Source: Frigidibacter oleivorans (GTDB taxonomy: Bacteria > Pseudomonadota > Alphaproteobacteria > Rhodobacterales > Rhodobacteraceae). From it: a DNA stretch of 63,834 bases. Under the pieces are notes generated by a model. It saw only the letters and a list, made by a program, of their open reading frames with translations, made no database searches and was not told the origin of the DNA. Where the stretch lies: positions 1 to 63,834 of the forward strand of contig NZ_RJRZ01000020.1 of assembly GCF_003993775.1 (NCBI RefSeq), given 5' to 3'. The translations under genes and the position numbers were made by a program. Numbering within the stretch: position 1 is the stretch's first letter; the number at the start of each line of letters is the position of its first letter. Positions 8,393 through 18,886 of the stretch are shown in pieces.

Positions 8393-9373
8393 ATGACACA
8401 CGCCCCGCCTCCGCCAGAGCCGGCCAGCCGCGGCATCGCCGGGCAGGTCAGCGACGCCGTGCGCGGCAACTGGGTTGATCGCCTCGCCCCCGCCTGGTCG
8501 CGGCCCTGGCTGAGGCTGTCGCGCGCGGACCGGCCGATCGGCACATGGCTGCTGCTGATCCCCTGCTGGTGGGGGATCGCGCTGGCCGCGCTGTCGGATG
8601 CGTTCCGGCCCGGCGACCTGTGGCTGGTCGCCGGCTGCGGCATCGGCGCCTTCCTGATGCGCGGCGCCGGCTGCACCTGGAACGACATCACCGACCGGCA
8701 TTTCGACGCGCAGGTGGCCCGCACCCGGTCGCGCCCGATCCCCTCGGGGCAGGTGGCGGCCAGGGGGGCGGCGGTCTGGATGGTGGTTCAGGCGCTGCTG
8801 GCCCTCGCCGTCCTTCTGACCTTCGACGCGGCGGCGATCTGGCTGGGCCTGCTGTCGCTGATCCCGGTCGCCGTCTATCCCTTCGCCAAGCGGTTCACCT
8901 GGTGGCCGCAGGTATTTCTGGGCATCGCCTTCAACTGGGGCGCGCTTCTGGCCTATGCCGCCCATGCGGGGCAGGTCAGCTGGGCGGCGGCGGCGCTGTA
9001 CCTTGCCGGGATCGCCTGGACGCTGTTCTACGACACGATCTATGCCCATCAGGACAAGGAGGACGACGCGCTGATCGGGGTGAAGTCCACCGCCCGGCTG
9101 TTCGACCGGCAGACCGCGCGCTGGCTGCTGGCCTTCCTGGTGCTGACGGTGCTGCTGCTGGCGGTGGCGGTGCTGCTGGCGCTGCCGGCGGATGCGGGCG
9201 CGCTGTCCCTGATCCTGGCGCTGGCAGCGCCCTGGGGCATGGGCTGGCACCTGACATGGCAGATGCGCCGGCTCGACATCGACGACCCGGACCGCTGCCT
9301 GATGCTGTTCCGGTCGAACCGCGATGCCGGGCTGATCACTGCGCTGTTTATTGCCGCAGCCGCCCTGGTCTGA
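8393..9373 (+). CDS. ubiA: 4-hydroxybenzoate polyprenyltransferase UbiA
   Basis: A 326-aa inner-membrane prenyltransferase that attaches the polyprenyl tail to 4-hydroxybenzoate in ubiquinone synthesis. Both Asp-rich Mg-prenyl-diphosphate motifs are present: NDITDRHFD (about 100-108) followed by RTRSRPIPSG, and YDTIYAHQDKEDD (about 213-225). About eight hydrophobic segments follow the expected pattern. The ATG at 8393 was chosen over a TTG at 8354 because it gives the usual Pro-rich N-terminus. It is divergent from rsmE across 43 bp. It works in the same pathway as UbiE and UbiB at 23-25 kb. Confidence 0.95.
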   Translation: MTHAPPPPEPASRGIAGQVSDAVRGNWVDRLAPAWSRPWLRLSRADRPIGTWLLLIPCWWGIALAALSDAFRPGDLWLVAGCGIGAFLMRGAGCTWNDITDRHFDAQVARTRSRPIPSGQVAARGAAVWMVVQALLALAVLLTFDAAAIWLGLLSLIPVAVYPFAKRFTWWPQVFLGIAFNWGALLAYAAHAGQVSWAAAALYLAGIAWTLFYDTIYAHQDKEDDALIGVKSTARLFDRQTARWLLAFLVLTVLLLAVAVLLALPADAGALSLILALAAPWGMGWHLTWQMRRLDIDDPDRCLMLFRSNRDAGLITALFIAAAALV

Positions 9374-9436
9374 TTGACTCCCGCCGGCCGGACCGCAAGG
9401 AAAGGCCTGTCGCGGAACGAAGAAAGCCTCCTGCCC

Positions 9437-11926
9437 ATGCGCCTGTCCCCCAAAGCCCTCGGCATCCACGGTCTGGGCCTGATCGCCTTCGCCCTCGCGG
9501 CGCTTCTGGCCTGGGCCGCGGCGACATGGGCGGCGACGGCGATGGAACGCGCCTCGGAAAGCGCGGTGCGGCGGGTGCTGCTGGAACAGGGCTATTCCTG
9601 GGCGCGGGCCGAGGCGGACGGGCTGAACGTGGCGATCTATGGCGAGGCCCCGACCGAGGCGCAGCGCTTTCGCGCACTCGGCGCCGCGGGAACGGTGGTC
9701 GACGCGCAGCGCGTGATCGACGCGATGACGGTGCCCGATGCCGCCGCGATCGAGGCGCCGGAATTTTCGCTGGAAATCCTGCGCAACGACGACGGCATCT
9801 CGCTGATCGGCCTTCTGCCCGAACGGGTGGACCGCGACGCGGTGTTGTCCCGGCTGAAGGCGCTGTCGGGCGAGGGTGGCGTCACCGACATGCTGGAAAC
9901 CGCCGATCATCCGGTGCCGGCGGGCTGGCAGGCGGCGCAGGATTTCGGGCTGGCAGCCCTGGCCGACCTGCCGCGGTCGAAGCTGTCGATCGGTCCGGGC
10001 CGGGTGCAGGTGACGGCCATCACCGACAGCGCCGACCAGAAGGCGCGGCTGGAGGCCGACCTGCGGCGCCGGGCACCGAAGGGGGTGGCGCTGGTGCTGG
10101 ACATCTCTGCCCCCCGCCCCGTGATCACGCCCTTTACCCTGCGCTTCGTGATCGACGAACAGGGGCCGCATTTCGACGCCTGCTCGGCCGATACCGACCG
10201 GGCGCGCACCCGCATCCTGACCACGGCGCGCGACCTTGACCTGCCCGAGTCGGCCGATTGCGTGATCGGCATGGGGGTCCCCTCGCCCGACTGGGCCGCC
10301 GCCGCCGAGGTCTCGATGCGGGCGATGGCGGAACTGGGCGCGGGATCGGTCACGCTGTCGGATGCCGACGTGTCGCTGATCGCGGCCGACAGCGTCGAAC
10401 AGGCGGCCTTCGACCGCGTGGTGGGCGAACTCGACGCCGCCCTGCCCGAGGTGTTCTCGCTGACCGCCGTGCTGACGCCCAAGCCCGAGACCGCGGCGCC
10501 CGAGGGCCCGCCGGAACTGACCGCCACGCTGGCCGAGGACGGGCGCGTGCAGCTGCGCGGCCGGCTGCCGGACGAGCTGACCCGCGATGCCGTGACCAGC
10601 TTCGCCCGGGCGCGCTTCGGCAATGACCGGGTCTACATGGCGACGCGGCTCGACCCGTCGCTGCCCGAAGGCTGGCCGGTGCGGGCGCTGGCCGCGCTCG
10701 AGGCGCTGGACCGGGTCGAAACCGGCGACGTGCGGGTGCAGCCCGATCTGGTGACGGTGAACGGGGTGACGGGCTACAAGGACACCCCGGCCGAAATCGC
10801 CCGGCTTCTGTCCCAGAAACTGGGCGAGGGACAGGAATTCGACATCGCCGTGCGCTACATGCCCGACCTCGACCCGACGCTGGCCCTACCCTCGGCCGAG
10901 GAATGCGTGGCCCGGATCAACGCGCGGCTGGCCGAGACGCAGATCGCCTTCGAGCCCGGCGAGGCGATCATCTCTGCCTCGGCACGGCCGCTGCTGGACG
11001 AGATCGCCGAGGACCTGAAGGACTGCGCCGATTATCCCATCGAGGTCGCGGGCCATACCGACAGCCAGGGCGGCGAGGAAATGAACCTCGCCCTGTCCGA
11101 GGACCGGGCCGAGGCAGTGATCGCGGCGCTGATGCAGCGGCGGATCCTGACCGGCAACCTGTTCCCCCGCGGCTATGGCGAAACGCGACCGGTCGCCGAC
11201 AACGACACCGATGCCGGGCGCGAGGCGAACCGGCGCATCGAGTTCACGCTGCTGAGCGGCACCGGGGCCGGGGATGAGGCTGGCACGGCGGCGGCGGGCG
11301 AGCCGGGACCGGGCGACATCCCGGTCGCCTCGGCCGATGCCGCACCGGGCCGCCCCGAACCGCGCCCCGAAGAGGTGGCGGCCGCCGGGGAGAACGAGGC
11401 GGCAGAGGATACGGCGGAGGAACCCGCAGCGGCCGAAGATGCCGCCCCCGCGTCGGCGGACACCCTGCAAGAAGCGCTGGACGCCGGCATCGACGAAAGC
11501 CATCCGGGCACCGATGCGCTGCCCGAGGACGGCAGCGGCGAGGACATGGCCGAACCGCAGCAGGATGATGCGCCCGGGGAGGCGACCGAGGAGGTCGTGG
11601 CGGCGGAAGAGGGGACGGAGGCCGTGACCGCCGAAGATGCCCCGCCCGCCGCCGGGACCGAAACCACCGCCGGAACGGAAACCGCCGACACCGAAACCGC
11701 GGAGACCGAAACATCGGAACCCGCGCCCTCGCCGGCCGAGGCCGCGGCGGCGCTGGCCGCGGCGGAGCCCGGGGCGGCGCCGGCCGGCACGCCCTTCACC
11801 GAGGTTCCGGCCGCGGCCTTCCCGGTCGAGCCGATCGAGGTTCAGGTCCCCGGCGACGACACCATCCGCCCCCCGGTCCGGCCCGAGGCGATCGTCGAAC
11901 GCGCCAGCGCCGCGGCCGCCGACTGA
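9437..11926 (+). CDS. Large BON/OmpA-domain envelope protein with acidic tail
   Basis: An 829-aa protein. A single hydrophobic N-terminal segment (about residues 12-38) would act as signal anchor or signal peptide. The middle (about 40-480) has repeated BON-like or other small alpha/beta units. An OmpA-like peptidoglycan-binding domain follows at about 505-605, with the typical GHTDSQG, LSEDRAEAV, GYGETRPVADN and NRRIEF motifs. The last 220 residues are a low-complexity Ala/Glu/Pro/Thr tail. The family probably links the envelope to peptidoglycan. The ATG at 9437 is preferred over a TTG at 9374 because it starts directly before the signal segment. It may be coupled with the small membrane protein 84 bp downstream. 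Confidence 0.85.
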   Translation: MRLSPKALGIHGLGLIAFALAALLAWAAATWAATAMERASESAVRRVLLEQGYSWARAEADGLNVAIYGEAPTEAQRFRALGAAGTVVDAQRVIDAMTVPDAAAIEAPEFSLEILRNDDGISLIGLLPERVDRDAVLSRLKALSGEGGVTDMLETADHPVPAGWQAAQDFGLAALADLPRSKLSIGPGRVQVTAITDSADQKARLEADLRRRAPKGVALVLDISAPRPVITPFTLRFVIDEQGPHFDACSADTDRARTRILTTARDLDLPESADCVIGMGVPSPDWAAAAEVSMRAMAELGAGSVTLSDADVSLIAADSVEQAAFDRVVGELDAALPEVFSLTAVLTPKPETAAPEGPPELTATLAEDGRVQLRGRLPDELTRDAVTSFARARFGNDRVYMATRLDPSLPEGWPVRALAALEALDRVETGDVRVQPDLVTVNGVTGYKDTPAEIARLLSQKLGEGQEFDIAVRYMPDLDPTLALPSAEECVARINARLAETQIAFEPGEAIISASARPLLDEIAEDLKDCADYPIEVAGHTDSQGGEEMNLALSEDRAEAVIAALMQRRILTGNLFPRGYGETRPVADNDTDAGREANRRIEFTLLSGTGAGDEAGTAAAGEPGPGDIPVASADAAPGRPEPRPEEVAAAGENEAAEDTAEEPAAAEDAAPASADTLQEALDAGIDESHPGTDALPEDGSGEDMAEPQQDDAPGEATEEVVAAEEGTEAVTAEDAPPAAGTETTAGTETADTETAETETSEPAPSPAEAAAALAAAEPGAAPAGTPFTEVPAAAFPVEPIEVQVPGDDTIRPPVRPEAIVERASAAAAD

Positions 11927-12010
11927 CGGCGCCGGCCACGGCGGCGGAGATCAACGACAAGGGCCGGAACAGGCCCGACCAGATACCGGGGACAAAGGGA
12001 CAGTCGCCAC

Positions 12011-12340
12011 ATGAACAGGACGGAATTCATCCTCGCCACGGCCATCGTGCTGTTCGTGGCCTTCGGCATCGGCTGGTTCGCCTCGTGGCTGCTGCACCGG
12101 CTGACCCGGGTCACGCAGGCCGAGATGAGCGAACTGGACCAGATGGCGCAGGCGCTGCACGAGGCCGAGGAGACGCGCGACCAGGCGCTGGCCTATCTGG
12201 AAAGCCGCGAACACGACCTCGCCAGCCAGCTGTCGCAGACCGAGGCGGAACTGCGCGCCGCGATGGAGGGGCTGCGCGACGCGCGGCAAGAGGCCGAGGA
12301 ACTGCGCGCCTATATCGAACGGACGAACCGCGGCAGCTAG
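12011..12340 (+). CDS. Small membrane-anchored coiled-coil protein
   Basis: A 109-aa protein with one hydrophobic segment (about residues 7-29), then an almost uninterrupted charged heptad-like helix (about 36-104) rich in Glu, Ala and Gln. This suggests a bitopic membrane protein with a coiled coil. I recognise no enzyme motif. It follows the OmpA-domain gene on the same strand by 84 bp and may be co-transcribed with it. Its stop overlaps the stop of the convergent DUF2177 gene. A role in envelope organisation with its neighbour is only a guess. Confidence 0.75.
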   Translation: MNRTEFILATAIVLFVAFGIGWFASWLLHRLTRVTQAEMSELDQMAQALHEAEETRDQALAYLESREHDLASQLSQTEAELRAAMEGLRDARQEAEELRAYIERTNRGS

Positions 12341-12738
12341 CGCGCGATTGCCCCCGCGATCAGCACGCCCGTCCAGGCCGACACGCCGGTCAGCACCGTG
12401 CCCCAGATCAGATCGGTCGCCACCATTGCCGGGTGCCAGCCCCGCAGCGTGGCGAAGTTGGTGAATTCGTAGGTGCCGTAGGCCAGCGCCCCCAGCACCG
12501 CGCCCTGCCACAGCGCCTGCATCGGCTGGCCGGCCTTCAGCGCCGGCCAGGACACCAGCCAGATCACCCCCGCCACATAGAACAGGTAGAACACCGCCGC
12601 CGCGCCAAGACGCAGGTTGTCGGCAAGAAGATCGCCCACATGCCGTTCGAACAGCGGCCGGATCACGCGGCTCAGCATCACCGCATCGAGCCCGAGGAAG
12701 AGGACGGCGGTGGAGAGGTAAAGGACGACAAGCTGCAC
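12337..12738 (-). CDS. DUF2177 family membrane protein
   Basis: A 133-aa protein with four hydrophobic segments and the DUF2177 pattern: LGLDAVMLSRV near residue 20, GALAYGTYEFTNFATLRGW at about 84-102, and DLIWGTVLTG after it. The function of the family is unknown. It lies downstream of gyrB on the same strand, 76 bp away and beyond a strong hairpin. It converges on the small coiled-coil gene with a stop-to-stop overlap. Confidence 0.88.
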   Translation of the reverse strand: MQLVVLYLSTAVLFLGLDAVMLSRVIRPLFERHVGDLLADNLRLGAAAVFYLFYVAGVIWLVSWPALKAGQPMQALWQGAVLGALAYGTYEFTNFATLRGWHPAMVATDLIWGTVLTGVSAWTGVLIAGAIAR

Positions 12739-12779
12739 GATCTGCTCCGGATGCTGCGACCCGCGGCAGGTAGTGCGGC

Positions 12780-12806
12780 CCGCGACCGAGGAAAGCCCGG
12801 TCGCGG
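12780..12806 (-). terminator. Hairpin downstream of gyrB
   Basis: A perfect 9-bp stem (CCGCGACCG / CGGTCGCGG) with a 9-nt loop lies between the gyrB stop (12815) and the DUF2177 gene. No T-run follows, so it could be a weak or factor-assisted terminator, or a 3'-end stabiliser. Confidence 0.45.
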
Positions 12807-12814
12807 CAATGGCC

Positions 12815-15349
<2,535 letters not shown>

Positions 15350-15970
15350 TCACAGCATCGGGATGGCCAGACCCACAAGGATCAGCAGCCCGCCCGCGAC
15401 GCGGTTGACCGCCGCCAGCGCCCGGGGCGAGGACAGCAGCCGCCGCGCCTGCCCCATCGTCGCCGCGGTCAGCAGATTGCCCGCCAGCGGGATCGCCGCC
15501 GACAGGGCGAGGATCGCCAGCACATCCGGCCAGCCCACCCGCGTCAGGTCGAAGAAGCCCGGCAGCACCCCCATGTAGAACAGGATCGCCTTGGGATTGC
15601 CGAGGATCGCCGCCACCCCCGCCGAGAACCCGGCCCACAGGCCGGGCCGCGTCAGCCGGCTGTCGGTCGTCAGCGGGCGGGTGGCGTGGCGGATCAGCCC
15701 GATCCCCATCAGCAGGAAGATGCCCGCCGCCGTCCAGCGCAGCACCTCCATCAGCACCGCGACCCGGTCCACGATCAGGCTGAGCCCGAAGATGGCCACC
15801 AGCGGCCAGAGGATGTCGCCCAGGGTGACGCCCACCGCCAGGGGCCAGGCGGCGCGGAACCCGCCCGTCAGCGCCCGCGCGGTGATCGCCACGAAGACCG
15901 GCCCGGGCGTCAGCCACAACAGCACCAGCGCCCCAGCATACAGCCACAGCCCTTCGGCGGAAATCGTCAT
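15350..15970 (-). CDS. LysE/RhtB-type amino-acid exporter
   Basis: A 206-aa inner-membrane protein with about six hydrophobic segments. It carries LysE-family landmarks: LLWLTPGPVFVAI (about 18-30), the GxxxG region GVTLGDILW, and ILGNPKAILFYMGVLPGFF (about 123-141). The family exports amino acids or related compounds, and the substrate cannot be read from the sequence. It lies 10 bp downstream of the VOC gene on the same strand, so it is probably co-transcribed with recF and the VOC gene. Full length. Confidence 0.9.
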   Translation of the reverse strand: MTISAEGLWLYAGALVLLWLTPGPVFVAITARALTGGFRAAWPLAVGVTLGDILWPLVAIFGLSLIVDRVAVLMEVLRWTAAGIFLLMGIGLIRHATRPLTTDSRLTRPGLWAGFSAGVAAILGNPKAILFYMGVLPGFFDLTRVGWPDVLAILALSAAIPLAGNLLTAATMGQARRLLSSPRALAAVNRVAGGLLILVGLAIPML

Positions 15971-15980
15971 GATCCGGATG

Positions 15981-16415
15981 TCACCCCTCGGCCGCGGGCA
16001 GGGTCAGCGTCCCGTCCGCCGCCAGCGGCCAGAACGGGTTCATCGCCACTTCCCAGACATGGCCGTCGGGATCGGCCCAATAGCCGGAATAGCCGCCCCA
16101 GAACACCTCCTCGGGCCGCTTCAGCGCCACCGCCCCGGCGGCCAGCGCCGCGTCGAAGGCGGCATCGACCTCGGCCCGGGTCACGAAATTCTGTGCCAGC
16201 GTCATCGCGCCCGTGCCCAGTTCGGCCCCCGCGCGGCCCTGATCGGCGGCAAGGTCGGCGCGGCCGAACAAGGCCAGCACCCAGCCCTGCATCTGGTAGA
16301 AGACCACGCCCTCGGGCGCGCTGGCCGGCGTCCAGCCGAGCGCCGCATAGAAGCCGCGCGCCCGGTCCAGATCGGCGACCCCGAGGGTGATCAGCGTCAC
16401 GCGCTGCGGAGTCAT
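15981..16415 (-). CDS. VOC (glyoxalase/bleomycin-resistance) family protein
   Basis: A 144-aa protein with the two beta-alpha-beta-beta-beta repeats of the vicinal-oxygen-chelate fold (VTLITLGVADLDRARGFY at the start, YWADPDGHVWEVAMNPFW near the end). Substrates of the family range from glyoxals to antibiotics, and none can be assigned. The start overlaps the recF stop by 4 bp, implying translational coupling with recF. Confidence 0.9.
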   Translation of the reverse strand: MTPQRVTLITLGVADLDRARGFYAALGWTPASAPEGVVFYQMQGWVLALFGRADLAADQGRAGAELGTGAMTLAQNFVTRAEVDAAFDAALAAGAVALKRPEEVFWGGYSGYWADPDGHVWEVAMNPFWPLAADGTLTLPAAEG

Positions 16416-17536
16416 GGCACGTCCCTTTCCGCGATGGCGGACAGGCCGCCGGTTTCCGTCACCTCGATGCCCTGCGCCCGCGCGCCCAGCGTGGCGAACA
16501 GCTCGGCCCCGGTCCCGGTCATCAGCGCCTGCACCCCGAGCGCGCAGATCTCATCGTATAGCGCCGCGCGCCGCCCCGCGTCGAGATGCGCCGCCACCTC
16601 GTCCAGCAGGACCAGCGGCCCGGCCCCGCCCGCCGCGCGCAGCGCCCGCACATTCGCCAGCACCAGCGAGATCAGCAGCGCCTTCTGCTCGCCCGTCGAA
16701 CATTGCCCCGCCGGCACCCCCTTGGCCGCGAACACCGCCGCCAGATCCGCCCGGTGCGGCCCGGCCAGCGTCCGCCCCGCCGCCATATCCCGGGCACGAC
16801 CCTCGGCGAAGACCTGCGCCAGCGCCTCGGCCCCCTGCGGGTCCGCCTCGCCCTCGGGTGCGGTCAGGGCCAGCTCCGCCGCCGGAAAGGCGGTGGCGGC
16901 ACCGGCCTGCCCCGCCATCAGCCGCGCCACCGCATCCGCGCGGTGACGCTGGATCGCCGCACCCTCGGCCGCCATCTGCGCCTCGACCGCCCGGTACCAG
17001 GCCGGGTCGCGCACCATGTCCTTCAGCAGCCGGTTGCGTTCGCGCATCGCCTTTTCATAGGCCAGCACCGCCTCGGCATGGGCGGGCTCGAAGCTCAGCG
17101 TCAGCCGGTCGAGGAACCGCCGCCGCCCCTCCGCCGCCTCGATCCACAGCCGGTCCATGCTGGGCACCAGCCAGACCACCCGCAGCAGCCGCGCCAGCGC
17201 CGCCTGCGGCGCGGCCTTGGCATCAATCCGCACCCAGCGGGGCTGGCCGGGCTCGGCCCCGGTCTCGACCTCGCGCACCGGACCCGGCTCCGCCGGCGCC
17301 AGATCCGCCGCGATCTTCCAGCCCACCGCCTCGGGCCGGCGCGCCAGCTCCTCGGCCCCCGCCCGGCGCAGGCCGCGCCCCGGCGACAGCAGCGACACCG
17401 CCTCGAGGATATTGGTCTTGCCCGCGCCATTGGCGCCCCAGATGGCGACGGGCCGCCCGTCCAGCGCCAGCTGCGCCCGCCGGTGCGAGCGGAACTGCGA
17501 CATGAGCAGACCCGTCAGGACCACCCCTGCCCCCAT
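16412..17536 (-). CDS. recF: DNA replication and repair protein RecF
   Basis: A 374-aa SMC-like ATPase that loads RecA at gapped DNA together with RecO and RecR. Walker A GANGAGKTN (about 34-42), the signature-type CSTGEQKALL (about 290) and Walker B LVLLDEVAAHLD (about 320) are intact. The ATG at 17536 puts eleven residues before LMSQFRSHRRA. A GTG four codons further in is an alternative start giving a more typical N-terminus. It follows dnaN after a 55-bp gap holding a GC hairpin, and overlaps the VOC gene by 4 bp. Confidence 0.94.
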   Translation of the reverse strand: MGAGVVLTGLLMSQFRSHRRAQLALDGRPVAIWGANGAGKTNILEAVSLLSPGRGLRRAGAEELARRPEAVGWKIAADLAPAEPGPVREVETGAEPGQPRWVRIDAKAAPQAALARLLRVVWLVPSMDRLWIEAAEGRRRFLDRLTLSFEPAHAEAVLAYEKAMRERNRLLKDMVRDPAWYRAVEAQMAAEGAAIQRHRADAVARLMAGQAGAATAFPAAELALTAPEGEADPQGAEALAQVFAEGRARDMAAGRTLAGPHRADLAAVFAAKGVPAGQCSTGEQKALLISLVLANVRALRAAGGAGPLVLLDEVAAHLDAGRRAALYDEICALGVQALMTGTGAELFATLGARAQGIEVTETGGLSAIAERDVP

Positions 17537-17562
17537 CTTCTGTTGGCAAATATCCCGGGGGT

Positions 17563-17580
17563 GCGGGGGCTGGCCCCCGC
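17563..17580 (-). terminator. GC hairpin between dnaN and recF
   Basis: GCGGGGGC and GCCCCCGC form a perfect 8-bp inverted repeat around TG, immediately downstream of dnaN. The surrounding sequence (CAAATATCCCGGGGGTGC) resembles an intergenic element I associate with Rhodobacteraceae genomes (from memory, not checked). It may attenuate dnaN-to-recF read-through. Confidence 0.4.
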
Positions 17581-17591
17581 CGCGCCGCCGG

Positions 17592-18710
17592 TCACACGCG
17601 CATCGGCATCACGACATAGACGGCGGTCGTGTCCCCGCCCTCGCGCATCAGCGTCGGATCGCCCGACGAGTTGAACAGGAACACCGCATTCTCGCGATCG
17701 ACCTGGCTGGCGATTTCCAGCAGGTATTTCGCGTTGAAGCCGATCTCCAGCCGTTCGTCGCCATAGGCGACGGCCAGTTCCTCTTCGGCGGCGCCGCTGT
17801 CGGGGGCGTTGACCGACAGCACCAGCCGGTCCTCGTCGAGGCTCAGCTTCACCGCGCGTGACCGTTCCGATGACACGGTGGCGACCCGGTCCACCGCCTT
17901 GGCGAATTCGGTCGCGTCGACCTCCAGCCGGCGGGTGTTGCCGGTGGGGATGACGCGGGAATAATCCGGGAAGGTGCCGTCGATGACCTTCGAGGTCAGA
18001 GTGATCGCCGGCGTGGCGAAGCGCACCTTCGTCTCGCTGACCGAGACGGCGATCTGCGCCTCGTCATCGTCCAGAAGCTTGCGCAGCTCGCCCACCGTCT
18101 TGCGCGGCACGATCACGCCCGGCATGCCCTCGGCGCCCGGCGGCAGGGGCGCGTCGATCCGGGCCAGACGATGGCCGTCGGTCGCCACGCAGCGCAGCAC
18201 CGGTCCGTCCTCGGACGTGGCCACATGCATGTAGACGCCGTTCAGGTAATAGCGCGTCTCCTCGGTCGAGATCGCGAATTTCGACTTGTCGAACAGCCGC
18301 CGCAGCACCGGCGCCGGGGCCGAGAAATTGGCGCTGTATTCCGACGAGGCCATCACCGGGAAGTCTTCCTTCGGCAGCGTGGCAAGGTTGAAGGTCGAGC
18401 GTCCCGCCGTCACCGTCAGCCGCCCCGCCGCGCCATCCTCGGCAAGGCTGACCAGCGCCCCGTCGGGGAGCTTGCGGACGATTTCATGCAGCGTCACTGC
18501 GGATACGGTCGTCGCCCCGGCCCGTTCCACCACCGCGGGCGCCTTGTCCACCACCTCGATATCGAGGTCGGTGGCGCGAAAGCTGACGCGGTCGCCTTCC
18601 GCCTCGATCAGGACATTGGCGAGGATCGGGATGGTGTTCCGCCGCTCGACCACCGATTGCGCCTGACCGACCGCCTTGAGAAGCGCGCCACGCTCGATGC
18701 TGAACCTCAT
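17592..18710 (-). CDS. dnaN: DNA polymerase III beta subunit (sliding clamp)
   Basis: A 372-aa protein, the standard length of the ring-shaped clamp that tethers DNA polymerase III. Three repeated clamp domains are recognisable. It begins MRFSIERGALLKAVGQAQSVV with NTIPILANVLIEA, has the conserved TDGHRLA segment in the middle and YVVMPMRV at the end. The ATG at 18710 is the conserved start; the open frame upstream is a shadow. The gene order dnaA-dnaN-recF is the classic replication-initiation cluster. A 176-bp gap separates it from dnaA, so it could have a separate promoter, which I could not identify. Confidence 0.98.
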   Translation of the reverse strand: MRFSIERGALLKAVGQAQSVVERRNTIPILANVLIEAEGDRVSFRATDLDIEVVDKAPAVVERAGATTVSAVTLHEIVRKLPDGALVSLAEDGAAGRLTVTAGRSTFNLATLPKEDFPVMASSEYSANFSAPAPVLRRLFDKSKFAISTEETRYYLNGVYMHVATSEDGPVLRCVATDGHRLARIDAPLPPGAEGMPGVIVPRKTVGELRKLLDDDEAQIAVSVSETKVRFATPAITLTSKVIDGTFPDYSRVIPTGNTRRLEVDATEFAKAVDRVATVSSERSRAVKLSLDEDRLVLSVNAPDSGAAEEELAVAYGDERLEIGFNAKYLLEIASQVDRENAVFLFNSSGDPTLMREGGDTTAVYVVMPMRV

Positions 18711-18886
18711 CCTCGTCCCCCAGTGCTGCGGACGGGGATGCCGCCGCCCCGCCGCCAAAGTGTTTCGCGCGACTGTCCGGTGAAAAGCCAGAGGCGTCAA
18801 GGCCAAGCGCGCCGCGGATCGGGCCCCGCGGGGGGCTGCGGCCCGCCCTCCGGCGCTTCGCATCGTCGCGCCGTTTCGCCGCCCGC

